This document shows positions 1-9,008 of a DNA stretch of 60,146 bases, piece by piece (position 1 is the first letter of the stretch; every line of letters starts with the position of its first letter). The position numbers and the translations under genes were made by a program. The stretch comes from Akkermansia sp. (GTDB lineage: Bacteria > Verrucomicrobiota > Verrucomicrobiia > Verrucomicrobiales > Akkermansiaceae): positions 1 through 60,146 of the forward strand of contig JAFYUT010000030.1 of NCBI GenBank assembly GCA_017549485.1, in the 5' to 3' direction. Under the pieces are notes generated by a model. That model was not told where the DNA came from and ran no database searches. It worked only from the letters and a program-made list of their open reading frames with translations.

Positions 1-129
1 ACGCCATTTGTGACGCCATTTGTGACGCCATTTGTGACGCCATTTGTGACGCCATTTGTGACGCCATTTGTGACGCCATTTGTGACGCCATTTGGTGACG
101 CCATTGTGACGCTTTGGTGACGGCATTGT
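1..129. repeat. 12-bp tandem repeat array, cut by the window edge
   Basis: Seven exact head-to-tail copies of ACGCCATTTGTG fill bases 1-84. An eighth copy with one extra G and degenerate copies run to about 129. The period is a multiple of three, so the array is open in several frames. In the + frame starting at base 1 it reads repeated Thr-Pro-Phe-Val and stops at TGA 118-120. It could therefore be the tail of a low-complexity protein that begins outside the window, or a non-coding satellite. The number of copies to the left cannot be seen. Confidence 0.9.
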
Positions 130-254
130 GAAGTTGCCGCGTTACGAAAATGAAGCACAAGGCGTTACCTTGCACAAAGATGCTATAGGCTATTGCTCGC
201 CCGAACTGACTCACATCAACTGTGCGCCAACCTGAATACTGGCAAGCTTTGAGC

Positions 255-282
255 TTGACTTTCGCGTGTATGCGCGTATAGT
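255..282 (+). promoter_or_regulatory. Promoter of pheS-pheT
   Basis: TTGACT (255-260) and TATAGT (277-282) are separated by 16 bp. Transcription would start near 289, leaving only about 9 nt before the pheS ATG at 298 and no Shine-Dalgarno sequence. I see no T-box or leader-peptide attenuator. The stretch from 130 to 254 holds no gene I can support. Confidence 0.5.
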
Positions 283-297
283 GAGCCGCATACAGTT

Positions 298-1308
298 ATG
301 AAAGACCGGATAGCAAGTGTACAAAGTGCCGCTTTGGCCCAGATTGCTGCAATAGCAGACATGAAGGGGCTGGAGGATGCCCGCGTGGGTATCTTAGGCA
401 AGAAGGGAAGCCTGACACAGGTGCAACAAGGCATGCGCGATGTGCCTAAGGAGGACAAGCCTGCCGTGGGCGCCATGCTCAATGAGGCCCGCGCCATCAT
501 CACTGCCGCCATGGAGGACCGCAAGGCCGCCCTGCAGGCAGAGCTGGATGCCGCAGCCGTAGCCGGGGTAGACTTTACCATGCCGGGTGCCACCCTGCCT
601 GCCGGAGGTTTGCACCCCATATCCATTGTGCGTGATGAGGCCGTACGCATTCTGCGCCGCATGGGCTTTACACTGTCCGATGGCCCGGAGATTGAAGACG
701 AGTGGCACTGCTTTGATGCCCTGAACACGCCGGATGACCACCCTGCCCGCAACGAGAAAGACACCTTCTACTTTGACAGCGGTAAGCTGCTGCGCACGCA
801 GACCAGCACCGTGCAGGCCCGCGCCATGGAGAAGCAGGCACCGCCCGTGCGCATCATCTGCCCCGGCAGCGCCTTCCGTCGAGATGCGATTGACGCCACC
901 CACCTTTCTGCGTTCAACCAGATTGAGGGTCTGTATGTGGACAAGAACGTGAGCGTAGGCGACCTGAAAGGCACGCTGGAGTACTTCCTGAAAGCCCTGT
1001 TCGGCAGCGAGACCGCCGTGCGTTTCCGCCCGCACTTTTTCCCGTTCACCGAGCCCAGCTTTGAGATTGACGTATTGCTGCAGGCCGCCGGCCAGGCTCC
1101 GCGCTGGATTGAGATTGCCGGTTGCGGCATGGTGAACCCCGCCGTGTTTGAGAACATCGACAAAGAGACCGGCAAGAACCTGTACAGCGGTTGCACGGGC
1201 TTTGCCTTCGGTATCGGTTTGGAGCGCTTGGCCATGATTCGCTGGGGCATCCGCGATATCCGCCTGCTTATCGAGAATGATGTGCGTTTCCTCGCCCAGT
1301 TCCAATAA
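298..1308 (+). CDS. pheS: Phenylalanine--tRNA ligase alpha subunit
   Basis: This is the catalytic subunit of the (alpha-beta)2 phenylalanyl-tRNA synthetase, which charges tRNA-Phe in the cytoplasm. The 336 residues are the usual bacterial length. An N-terminal coiled-coil arm (about 1-90) for tRNA binding is followed by the class II synthetase core. Motif 2 is visible as FRRDAIDATH...FNQIEG and motif 3 as GIGLERLAMI, which hold the ATP- and phenylalanine-binding residues. The ATG at 298 gives the expected N-terminus and lies about 9 nt behind a predicted transcription start. pheT follows after 24 bp, so the two are almost certainly cotranscribed. Confidence 0.97.
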   Translation: MKDRIASVQSAALAQIAAIADMKGLEDARVGILGKKGSLTQVQQGMRDVPKEDKPAVGAMLNEARAIITAAMEDRKAALQAELDAAAVAGVDFTMPGATLPAGGLHPISIVRDEAVRILRRMGFTLSDGPEIEDEWHCFDALNTPDDHPARNEKDTFYFDSGKLLRTQTSTVQARAMEKQAPPVRIICPGSAFRRDAIDATHLSAFNQIEGLYVDKNVSVGDLKGTLEYFLKALFGSETAVRFRPHFFPFTEPSFEIDVLLQAAGQAPRWIEIAGCGMVNPAVFENIDKETGKNLYSGCTGFAFGIGLERLAMIRWGIRDIRLLIENDVRFLAQFQ

Positions 1309-1332
1309 TTAACCCTTAGATTTTCACAGAAA

Positions 1333-3828
1333 ATGAACGTATCACTGAATTGGCTTTCAAGCTATATTGACCTGGAGGGGCTCGGCACACAAGAGATGGC
1401 CGACATGCTCACCTTTGCCGGTATTGAGGTAGAGGGCATCCAAGAGCGCGGCGTAACCACGGATTTGGTAGTTGTAGCACAGGTCATGGAGAAAACACCC
1501 GTAGAGGGCAGCGACCACCTCAACGTGTGCATGGTAGACGCCGGCGAGGGCGCCCTGCGCCAGATTGTTTGCGGCGCCAGCAACTACAAGGTGGGAGATA
1601 AAGTCCCCTGTGCCCTGCCCGGCTCTGTATTGCCCGGCGGCTGGGAGATTAAGGACGGCAAACTGCGCGGCATTGAAAGCCGTGGCATGCTTTGCTCTTG
1701 CTCCGAGCTGGGCTTGCCCGACAAAGAACACGGCCTGTGGATTCTGCCGCAGGAATACGTGGTAGGCACACCCGTGCGCAACTTTGTTGAGACCGACACC
1801 ATTTTTGAGTTGGAGATTACCCCGAACCGCCCGGATTTGCTGAGCCACTGGGGTATGGCCCGTGAGCTTGCCGGCATTACCGGCCGCGCCCTCAAGGCAG
1901 ACCCCGCCTCTGCCGCCATGGGTGCCGTAGAAACCAAGCCCGCCGGCGACTACATCACCCTCTCCGCCCCGGAGATTTGCCCGCTTTACACCGCCACCCG
2001 CATCAGCGGCGTAAAAATCGGGCCTTCCCCGCAGTGGTTGGCAGACCGCTTGGTATCCATCGGCCTGCGCCCCATCAACAATGTGGTAGACATCACCAAC
2101 TACTGCCTCTTTGAGCTGGGCCACCCCCTGCACGCTTTCGATGCCGCCAAGCTGACGGGTGGCCTCAACATTCGCCGTGCTGCCGAGGGTGAGCAGTTTG
2201 TAAGCCTCATGGAGGAGACATACACCCTCAACACGGATGATGTGGTCATCTCCGATGCCTCCGGCGCAGCCTTGGCTTTGGGTGGCGTCATGGGTGGGCT
2301 TGACAGCGGCGTGACCGAGGCTACCACCGACATCGTGCTGGAGAGCGCCTGGTTTGCCCGCAGCAACATCCGCTTCACGAGCCGCCGTCTCGGCTTGGGC
2401 TCCGACTCCTCCTACCGTTTCGAGCGTGGCACCTCCCCGTGGAATGTACTGCGCGCAGCAGCCCGCGCCACAGAGCTGATTCTGGAGTGCTGCGGGGGCA
2501 CCGCCGAGCCCGTATTGGTAGGCGGCCAAGCTCCCTGCCTGGTGCCGGAGGAAAACGCCCCCAACGCCACCGTGGTAGAGCAAGGCAGCGAGGCCAAGAT
2601 TTACTACGCCTTGGACCAAGTGCAGCTCGACTGGAAAGAGCTGGACGTGATGACCAACGGCTCCATCCCCCACACAGAGGCTATCCGCATTCTCAAGAAC
2701 CTCGGCCTCAAGAACATAGACGGCCGCAGCACTTGGGATTGCCCGCCTTGGCGTCTGGACCTCAAGCGCAGCTGCGACTTGTTGGAGGAAATCGTGCGCG
2801 TCTACGGCATTGACAACATCCCCGCCACCAACACCTCTATTTATGTGGAGGAAAGCGCCCACGACCGCGCCAGCGACTACCGCATGAACCTGAGCCGCAA
2901 GCTTGCCGGTGCCGGGTTCTGGGAGGCTCAAACCTTCAAGCTCATCGCCGCAGAGAGCATTGACCCCACCATTGCCGATGTGAACAACGCCCTGCCCATC
3001 AAACCGCTGATGGACGGCGACATCATCCGCGTCTCCCTCCCCATCTCTGAGGATCACTCCACCCTGCGTCCCTCCCTCGCCCCGGGGCTTATCTCCGTGG
3101 CTGCCCGCAACATCAACCAAGGGCAAGAGGTACTGCGCTTCTTTGAGTGCGGCCGCGTGTTCCGCAACACCGGCGGCGGTAAGGGCAAGGATATTGAGAC
3201 GGAGGTGCTGGGCATCTTCATGGCCGGTAAGCTCGGCCCCGCCAGCTGGGCAGACACCAAGCCCGCCACAGCCGGCTTTGAGCACATCCGCGCCGTGTTG
3301 GACATTTTGGTACCCAAGGCAACCATCACCCTCACCCCGGTCAAGAAACCGCGTGAGAACGCTGCCGTAGCTGCCGATATCGCCATCAACAACCAGGCTT
3401 GCGGCTTCTTTGCCCGCTTGTCTCTGGCCAAGTGCCGCGCCCTCGGGCTGCCCATGGAGACCTACTACGCCGAGCTTGACCTGCGCAAGCTGCAGCAGGT
3501 AGCCACGGCACCCTTTAAGGCGGCAGACCTGCCCCAGTTCCCCGGTTCCTCCCGCGATGCGTCTCTGGAGGTACCCGCCGCCACCCGCCATGCCGACATT
3601 ACCAAGGCAGTGGAGGCCGCCAAGCAGAAGCTGCTGGTATCTTGCCGCCTCAAGGATGTGTTCTGCGACCCCAGCGGCGAGAAACTTGCCGCCGACCGCA
3701 AGGCCATGACCTACACTTTCCTGTACCGCGACGCCAAGAAGACCCTCACCGCTGCTGAGGTAGACGCCGCCCACAAGACTGTGCTGGATGCTCTGGCCAA
3801 GGGTGTCAGCGGCCTGAACTTCCGCTGA
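1333..3828 (+). CDS. pheT: Phenylalanine--tRNA ligase beta subunit
   Basis: This is the beta subunit of phenylalanyl-tRNA synthetase, which carries the editing site that hydrolyses Tyr-tRNA-Phe and binds the tRNA anticodon. Its 831 residues match the long bacterial form. In order I can recognise an N-terminal EMAPII-like tRNA-binding domain (about 40-150, with VEGSDHLNVC), the B3/B4 editing domain (about 210-400, with RPINNVVDITNY), a B5 domain (about 410-490), the catalytically inactive core, and a C-terminal ferredoxin-fold anticodon-binding domain (about 735-831). It directly follows pheS and ends at a strong terminator. No missing elements are evident. Confidence 0.97.
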   Translation: MNVSLNWLSSYIDLEGLGTQEMADMLTFAGIEVEGIQERGVTTDLVVVAQVMEKTPVEGSDHLNVCMVDAGEGALRQIVCGASNYKVGDKVPCALPGSVLPGGWEIKDGKLRGIESRGMLCSCSELGLPDKEHGLWILPQEYVVGTPVRNFVETDTIFELEITPNRPDLLSHWGMARELAGITGRALKADPASAAMGAVETKPAGDYITLSAPEICPLYTATRISGVKIGPSPQWLADRLVSIGLRPINNVVDITNYCLFELGHPLHAFDAAKLTGGLNIRRAAEGEQFVSLMEETYTLNTDDVVISDASGAALALGGVMGGLDSGVTEATTDIVLESAWFARSNIRFTSRRLGLGSDSSYRFERGTSPWNVLRAAARATELILECCGGTAEPVLVGGQAPCLVPEENAPNATVVEQGSEAKIYYALDQVQLDWKELDVMTNGSIPHTEAIRILKNLGLKNIDGRSTWDCPPWRLDLKRSCDLLEEIVRVYGIDNIPATNTSIYVEESAHDRASDYRMNLSRKLAGAGFWEAQTFKLIAAESIDPTIADVNNALPIKPLMDGDIIRVSLPISEDHSTLRPSLAPGLISVAARNINQGQEVLRFFECGRVFRNTGGGKGKDIETEVLGIFMAGKLGPASWADTKPATAGFEHIRAVLDILVPKATITLTPVKKPRENAAVAADIAINNQACGFFARLSLAKCRALGLPMETYYAELDLRKLQQVATAPFKAADLPQFPGSSRDASLEVPAATRHADITKAVEAAKQKLLVSCRLKDVFCDPSGEKLAADRKAMTYTFLYRDAKKTLTAAEVDAAHKTVLDALAKGVSGLNFR

Positions 3829-3853
3829 TAACAGCCATCCTCTTTTTTTCCTC

Positions 3854-3887
3854 GCCCCATTCTCCTCACCGAGAATGGGGCTTTTTT
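3854..3887 (+). terminator. Rho-independent terminator of pheST
   Basis: An 11-bp perfect stem (GCCCCATTCTC paired with GAGAATGGGGC) has a 6-nt loop and is followed by six T residues. It lies 25 bp after the pheT stop. Confidence 0.9.
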
Positions 3888-3954
3888 GCAGCTCAGGCAA
3901 TTTCACACACGACAAAAAGCGTGACAAGAAGCGGCAAAATATGGTATCGTAAAC

Positions 3955-5031
3955 ATGCTTAAAGATTTTACCTTTATGTTTCGGAAACTGCTTACATCTT
4001 TATTGATGGCACTGCCGCTGATGGCGGCGGAGAAACCGCGTGCCGTTGTTATATTTTATACGGATGACTTGGGGTACAATGATACCTCTACCTACGGGTG
4101 CGATAAGGTACCCTGCCCCAATTTGGACAAACTGGCAGCCGAGGGCGTTAAATTTACCGATGCGCACAGTACCCACTCCGTGTGTACCCCATCCCGCTAT
4201 TCTATGCTGATGGGTGAGTACGCTTGGCGCAAAAAGGGCATGCAGATATTGCCGGGGGATGCCAAAATGATTTTACCCACCAAGGAGGAGCAAGCCTCAC
4301 TCCCCTCGCTGATGCAACAGGCCGGCTACCGCACCGCTGTTATCGGCAAGTGGCACTTGGGGCTTGGCCGCGGCACACAACCCACCGACTGGAACAACCA
4401 CATCTCCCCCGGCCCCAATGAGGTGGGGTTTGACCATTCTTTCATTCTGGCCGCCACGGGGGACCGCGTGCCCTGCGTCTACATTGAAAACGGCAAAGTG
4501 GTTAACCTTGACCCCAATGACCCCATTGAGGTGAGTTACGATAAACCATTCCCCGGTGAGCCGCTGGGCAGCACCCACCCGCAGTTGCTCAAGCCTTGGG
4601 CACGCAGCAACGGGCCGCAACACAACTGCGCCATTATTGACGGCATACCCCGCATCGGTTACATGAGAGGCGGCAAATCAGCCCTGTGGAAAGACCAAGA
4701 CATGGCCGACCGCATTACGGAGGAAGCCATCAAGTTCATACGCGAAAGCGCACAGATGGATAAACCCATTTTCCTCTATTTTGCCACCAACGACATCCAT
4801 GTACCGCGCGACCCTCACTACCGTTTCAAGGGCAAAAGCCAAATGGGCATACGCGGCGATGTCACCGTGCAGATGGATGATTGCTTGGGGCGTGTGCGTG
4901 CTGCTCTCAATGAAAACGGGTATGAGGACTGCCTCTTCATCTTCTCCAGCGACAACGGACCCGTCATCAATGATGGCTATTTCGATGGCTCCATACGCGA
5001 CTGCAAAGGGCACAACCCCGTTGCCCCATGA
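3955..5031 (+). CDS. Secreted sulfatase, N-terminal part (frameshifted)
   Basis: This is the N-terminal 358 residues of an arylsulfatase-type enzyme of the alkaline phosphatase superfamily, which removes sulfate esters from glycans. A signal peptide is present. The better start may be the internal ATG at 3976 (MFRKLLTSLLMALPLMAA). The metal-binding pair TDD follows the leader. The formylglycine-modification site is the Cys of VCTPSR at about residue 77, so an anaerobic-type or FGE maturase is needed elsewhere. A late metal/substrate motif, FSSDNGPV, is intact. The frame runs into TGA at 5029-5031 just after GHNP, where homologues continue. The rest of the protein is in the -1 frame, in the next entry. 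Confidence 0.85.
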   Translation: MLKDFTFMFRKLLTSLLMALPLMAAEKPRAVVIFYTDDLGYNDTSTYGCDKVPCPNLDKLAAEGVKFTDAHSTHSVCTPSRYSMLMGEYAWRKKGMQILPGDAKMILPTKEEQASLPSLMQQAGYRTAVIGKWHLGLGRGTQPTDWNNHISPGPNEVGFDHSFILAATGDRVPCVYIENGKVVNLDPNDPIEVSYDKPFPGEPLGSTHPQLLKPWARSNGPQHNCAIIDGIPRIGYMRGGKSALWKDQDMADRITEEAIKFIRESAQMDKPIFLYFATNDIHVPRDPHYRFKGKSQMGIRGDVTVQMDDCLGRVRAALNENGYEDCLFIFSSDNGPVINDGYFDGSIRDCKGHNPVAP

Positions 5032-5483
5032 GCGCCGGCAAATGGAGGGACGGCAAGCTCAGCGGCGGCAAATACGGTATTATGGAGGGCAGCTCCCGCG
5101 TACCCTTCATCGTGAGCTGGCCCGGCCATACCCCCAAGGGCACAGAGAGCCCTGCTCTGATGAGCCAAGTAGACCTTGCCCGCACCATTACCGAGCTGGT
5201 GGGCGCAGAAATACCGTTAAACGCCCTGCCCGATAGCCGCAACCTGCTGCCCGCCTTGTTGGGGCAAGATAAAGTCGGTGCACCCTATATCATAGAATCC
5301 GACAACGGCCGCACCCAAGCCGTGCGCAAGGGACAATACAAAGCTTATAGCCAAGCTCCCAAAAAGATACACCTTTACGACTTAAACGCAGACCTGCAAG
5401 AGAAGCACAATATCAGCGATAAAAAACATTCCGTTTATCGAGAACTGATGTGGGAGCTGCTGGACACATTGTCCCGAGAGTAA
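5028..5483 (+). CDS. Sulfatase, C-terminal part (frameshifted)
   Basis: These 151 residues complete the sulfatase whose N-terminal part ends at 5031. They contain the conserved GGKYGIMEGSSRVPFIVSW block and the C-terminal sub-domain. The two pieces overlap in ATGA (5028-5031) and differ by one base. One more C in the GCCCC run at 5023-5027 would restore a continuous protein of about 509 residues, the normal size for this family. As written, the C-terminal piece lacks the catalytic Cys and could not act alone. A sequencing error, a real pseudogene, phase variation in the C-run and a programmed -1 shift all fit. Confidence 0.8.
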   Translation: MSAGKWRDGKLSGGKYGIMEGSSRVPFIVSWPGHTPKGTESPALMSQVDLARTITELVGAEIPLNALPDSRNLLPALLGQDKVGAPYIIESDNGRTQAVRKGQYKAYSQAPKKIHLYDLNADLQEKHNISDKKHSVYRELMWELLDTLSRE

Positions 5484-5500
5484 GATTTGCCGATATCACA

Positions 5501-5538
5501 AAGAGCCCCGCAACGGAAATGACCGCTGCGGGGCTCTT
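5501..5538. terminator. Hairpin terminator between convergent sulfatase and bamA
   Basis: A perfect 12-bp stem (AAGAGCCCCGCA paired with TGCGGGGCTCTT) has a 14-nt loop and lies between two convergent genes. The flanking T-run is weak on both strands, so it may serve both directions inefficiently. Confidence 0.75.
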
Positions 5539-5562
5539 GATTTTGCTCTGCAATGAGCAAGA

Positions 5563-8172
5563 TTAATACTTGTAGTCTACGTAGAACTGGAATTGGCCGC
5601 TGCGGTCTACGGCATTGCCCGTCTTGAAGGGTATAGCGTAGTCTACGGCAATGGGGCCCATGGGCAGATTGAGGCGCAGACCGATACCGTAGTCGGCAGA
5701 GATACAGCCGGTGTCAAAGTCGAAGCTATCGCCATTGACGAAACCGACATCCACGAATGTTGCAAAGCGCAGGGAATCAACCAAGGGCACGGAGAGCTCA
5801 AACTGAGCATAGGCAGAAGTGTTACCACCCATAGATTCATCACCGGAAATGGCGGGGTCTACAAGGCCTACATCGTGGTAGCGGAAGCCACGCAGGTTGT
5901 TCGGGCCACCGAGGAAGCATTTCTCAAACAGGGGCACCTCTTCATCGCTCTTCACGGTATCAACAGTAGCTACACCGAAATTGACGCTCCAAATAGAATC
6001 CCACACGGAGTTGTAGTAGTAGGAACCACCGAGCCCCACGGTGTACGTCTCTACCGTGCTGCCGGGGCCGGACCATGAGCCGTAGGCCTCAAAGTGACCA
6101 CCCTTGCGCGGTGTAATCATCGCATCACGGGTATCATACTCGTACGCTAAGCGGATGTTGCTGCGGGTAAAATCACCGCAGTTTGCACGGAAGAAGGCGG
6201 GGGCGTTACCCTCCGCATCCAGAGAGTATTGCTCAAGCGTATAAGCAAGCTTGATGTTGTGCTTATCGTCAATAGCCTTGCGCAGGAACACGGAGAAACC
6301 GTAATTCACCTGCGTATAATAATCGCTCAGGTAACGGTTATCAGCAAAGTACAGGTCGATACCCAAGGCAAGTTTCTGGTTCAGGAACCACGGCTCCAAG
6401 AAGCTGATGGATGCACTTTGGGTATCGGTACCCACCTTACCGGAAATAGTGAGGCGCTGACCACCGCCCACGAAAGTACCGTTGGTGAAGCCGGCAATAT
6501 CAAAGTTACGCTGCGTGACAGAGGCGTATGCAAACACGCTCTCAACCGAGGTGAAGGCAGCACCGATTTGGAATTGGCCCGTCCCCTTCTCACGCACATT
6601 GACATTGATGTCTCGATAACCGGCAGTACCGGAAGCCGCCTGAGAAACCTCTATACCCTCTTCAAAGTAATCCAAGTTTTTGAGACGCTTCTTAGCCGTC
6701 TCAAGGTCTACGGAGTTGAGGGGCTGACCGGGCTTGACAGGAAGCTCACGCAAGATAACGTGCTGCTTGGTCTTGGTATTACCGGCCACGTTGATACGGC
6801 CTACCTTGTAGGGTGAACCCTCATTTACCTCATAGCAGATATCAACCATGCGCACGCCGTCGGAGTCTACACCCACCTCATTGATATCGGGGCGAACATC
6901 GGCATCGGCATACCCTTTGGCGCCGTAGTAGTCACGAATCATGCGCGTGTCGTCGGAGACTTTCTGCAGGGAGTAGATATCGCCATCCAACATGCTCATA
7001 CCGGGGTGCAGCTGCTGCGGGGTGTATACCGAAATCCCCTTAAAGGAAACGTTGCGTACTTTGTAGCGGGGACCTTCGTTGATATGCACGCGCATGGTGA
7101 GGCGCTGGGGGCCGGTCTTTTTACCGTTGTCCAAGTACTCCACCTTGGTAATCTGGGCACGCAGGTAGCCGTAGTTACGGTACAGGCGGATAACCTCTTG
7201 CAAGTCATCCTGCACCAACTCACGATCAATACGGCCGGATTTGGTGAACCAGGTGAAGAGGCCGCGCTCTTTCGTTTTCATGACTTGGCGCAGCTGCACA
7301 TCATCAAAGCTCTTATTACCCACGAACTTGATGTGGTCCATGGTTACGTTGCGGCCCTCTTTAATATCAAAGTACACATCACGGTAACCGTCACGGGCGG
7401 TGTCGGCATAGCGCCAAGTAACCGTTACATCCGGGTAGCCGGCCTCGTTGTAAATTTCAATAATCTTGGCACGGGCAGAGGCCAAACTGCGGTCATTAAA
7501 GGCCATACCGGAGCGCAGATTCAAAGCCCCCTCAGTCATACCGGAGAGGTCAATAAGCTCCTCGCGGATTTCGTCATCCGTAAAACGGGTATTGCCGGTA
7601 AAGCCCACGCCGGCCATCACGCCTGCGGGGCGCACCTCGAACACGACACGCAACCCATTGCTGCCGGGCTCTACCGCCACACGGGCATCGCCATCTACCA
7701 AGCCACGCTCAATCAAGCGGGCAAGGTCATCGTTCACCGTATCGGCAGAATACTTGCTGCCGGAGCGGGTCTGAATCACATCCAACAAGCGGCTGTCGGA
7801 CAATACACGCTTACCGGAAATATAACGAATGCTGACGGATGCAACACGCTGCCCCTCATATACGCTTTCATCAGAGAAAATGCCGGTATTGCCACGCAGC
7901 TGGGTGTCAATCACATCATTAGTAACAGCGGCTACATCCTCCCCGGGGCGGGTAAGGTATGCTTCAGGCAATTTAGCCTGAGTATCATCCACCGCCTCAG
8001 CACCTTTGAACACCTGCTCGGCTGCTGCCTGTTGGGCAGCTTTCTTCTGGTCCTGAACCATAGCCTCCATAAAGGGGTCTATCTCCGCTTCCTGCTCAGC
8101 ATGCAAAGGCAAACAAATTGTTGCCGAGATAGCCAACAGAGTGGATTTCCAATAGCGTACGCGTGTTTCCAT
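5563..8172 (-). CDS. bamA: Outer membrane protein assembly factor BamA
   Basis: This is the core of the BAM complex, which inserts beta-barrel proteins into the outer membrane. The predicted 869 residues comprise a signal peptide (METRVRYWKSTLLAIS...LHA), a Gln/Ala-rich linker, five POTRA repeats (about 110-500), and a C-terminal 16-strand barrel of the bacterial surface antigen family (about 530-869). The barrel has the lid-loop motif NLRGFRY and ends in an aromatic residue (VDYKY). An in-frame ATG 14 codons upstream lies inside the predicted promoter, so I chose 8172. No skp/ompH or lpx gene follows, unlike the usual bamA neighbourhood. Confidence 0.93.
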   Translation of the reverse strand: METRVRYWKSTLLAISATICLPLHAEQEAEIDPFMEAMVQDQKKAAQQAAAEQVFKGAEAVDDTQAKLPEAYLTRPGEDVAAVTNDVIDTQLRGNTGIFSDESVYEGQRVASVSIRYISGKRVLSDSRLLDVIQTRSGSKYSADTVNDDLARLIERGLVDGDARVAVEPGSNGLRVVFEVRPAGVMAGVGFTGNTRFTDDEIREELIDLSGMTEGALNLRSGMAFNDRSLASARAKIIEIYNEAGYPDVTVTWRYADTARDGYRDVYFDIKEGRNVTMDHIKFVGNKSFDDVQLRQVMKTKERGLFTWFTKSGRIDRELVQDDLQEVIRLYRNYGYLRAQITKVEYLDNGKKTGPQRLTMRVHINEGPRYKVRNVSFKGISVYTPQQLHPGMSMLDGDIYSLQKVSDDTRMIRDYYGAKGYADADVRPDINEVGVDSDGVRMVDICYEVNEGSPYKVGRINVAGNTKTKQHVILRELPVKPGQPLNSVDLETAKKRLKNLDYFEEGIEVSQAASGTAGYRDINVNVREKGTGQFQIGAAFTSVESVFAYASVTQRNFDIAGFTNGTFVGGGQRLTISGKVGTDTQSASISFLEPWFLNQKLALGIDLYFADNRYLSDYYTQVNYGFSVFLRKAIDDKHNIKLAYTLEQYSLDAEGNAPAFFRANCGDFTRSNIRLAYEYDTRDAMITPRKGGHFEAYGSWSGPGSTVETYTVGLGGSYYYNSVWDSIWSVNFGVATVDTVKSDEEVPLFEKCFLGGPNNLRGFRYHDVGLVDPAISGDESMGGNTSAYAQFELSVPLVDSLRFATFVDVGFVNGDSFDFDTGCISADYGIGLRLNLPMGPIAVDYAIPFKTGNAVDRSGQFQFYVDYKY

Positions 8173-8179
8173 GCGGGCG

Positions 8180-8208
8180 ATTTTACCGAAGTGCCCGAAC
8201 CATGTCAA
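8180..8208 (-). promoter_or_regulatory. Promoter of bamA, predicted leaderless
   Basis: On the minus strand TTGACA (8208-8203) and TAAAAT (8185-8180) are 17 bp apart. The predicted start site is at 8173, one base before the ATG, so the transcript would have essentially no leader. This also excludes the longer upstream ATG. Confidence 0.65.
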
Positions 8209-8310
8209 GCACATAGTAACTGTTCGGCCCGCCTATTTTTTTGTAAGACGAAATAAAAGAAAAAGAAGCCTGTTTTTGAGCTTAATTTGCACAGCATAGA
8301 GAAATTTGGC

Positions 8311-8338
8311 TTGATTTCGCGCAGAAAGAGAGTATGCT
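8311..8338 (+). promoter_or_regulatory. Promoter of the nuoBC group
   Basis: TTGATT (8311-8316) and TATGCT (8333-8338) are 16 bp apart in the divergent bamA-nuoB interval. The first in-frame ATG of the nuoB frame (8334) falls inside the -10 element, which supports the later ATG at 8379. Confidence 0.45.
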
Positions 8339-8378
8339 AATTGCCGCAGGGCTGTCTACACCCCCTGCTGAGTACGTT

Positions 8379-8966
8379 ATGGCAAGTGACAATCTTCAGG
8401 AAATCGAGCAGAATTACATGTGTGACCCGGATGCCGACGGCGGTTTCGTGTACACCACCGCAGAGGCAGCCATTAACTGGGTGCAGCAGTCATCCCTGTG
8501 GCCGATGCCGATGGGCACCTCATGCTGCGCTATTGAGTACATGGCAGCAGCCTGCTCTCGCTATGATATTTCCCGTTTCGGTGCAGAAGTAAACCGTTAC
8601 ACCCCTCACCAGGCAGACTTTATGTTCATCTGCGGTACCATCACGTACAAGATGGCAATGCTGGTACGCCGCATTTGGGACCAGATGCCTGAGCCCAAGT
8701 GGTGCATTGCCTGCGGCGCCTGCGCCTGCTCCGGCGGCATGTTCCGCTCCTACTCCGTATTGCAGGGTGTAGACAAAATTGTGCCCGTGGATGTCTACAT
8801 CTCCGGTTGTCCTCCCCGCCCCGAGGCCTTGTTGCAGGGCTTGATGACCCTTAAGAACAAGATTATGGAGACCGGGCACCCGCTCAAGGGCTTCTTCAAG
8901 ACGCACGAGCCCAAAGAGGCCCAAAACGCCGATACCATCACCGCTAAGATGTCCATCATGGACTGA
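8379..8966 (+). CDS. nuoB: NADH-quinone oxidoreductase subunit B
   Basis: This is the subunit of respiratory complex I that holds the terminal [4Fe-4S] cluster N2 next to the quinone pocket. The four cluster cysteines are visible in the tandem SCCAIE, the [11 protein letters not shown] segment and [11 protein letters not shown]. The predicted 195 residues from 8379 fit the family. A longer form from 8334 would start inside the predicted -10 box. nuoC follows after 42 bp. Neither nuoA before it nor nuoD after it is present, so the pair is separated from the rest of the complex I genes. Confidence 0.93.
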   Translation: MASDNLQEIEQNYMCDPDADGGFVYTTAEAAINWVQQSSLWPMPMGTSCCAIEYMAAACSRYDISRFGAEVNRYTPHQADFMFICGTITYKMAMLVRRIWDQMPEPKWCIACGACACSGGMFRSYSVLQGVDKIVPVDVYISGCPPRPEALLQGLMTLKNKIMETGHPLKGFFKTHEPKEAQNADTITAKMSIMD

Positions 8967-9008
8967 TAGTCGCCGCGCAATTTTAACATCAGAACGAGAG
9001 ACAGTAAC

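Noticed and set aside
1..129. CRISPR array
   Set aside because: The 12-bp units are contiguous with no spacers and no cas genes are near.
298..3828. T-box or leader-peptide control of pheST
   Set aside because: The predicted leader is only about 9 nt long and cannot hold either element.
1357..3927. 856-codon minus-strand reading frame opposite pheT
   Set aside because: It is the antisense shadow of an intact pheT, low in complexity and without any domain.
5028..5031. Sulfatase as two separate genes coupled by ATGA
   Set aside because: The second piece has no catalytic residues and joins the first at a point inside a conserved region, so one broken gene is more likely. It is kept as two entries only because the sequence reads that way.
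7006..8256. 416-codon plus-strand frame over bamA
   Set aside because: It is antisense to the POTRA region of bamA and has no start signal or domain.
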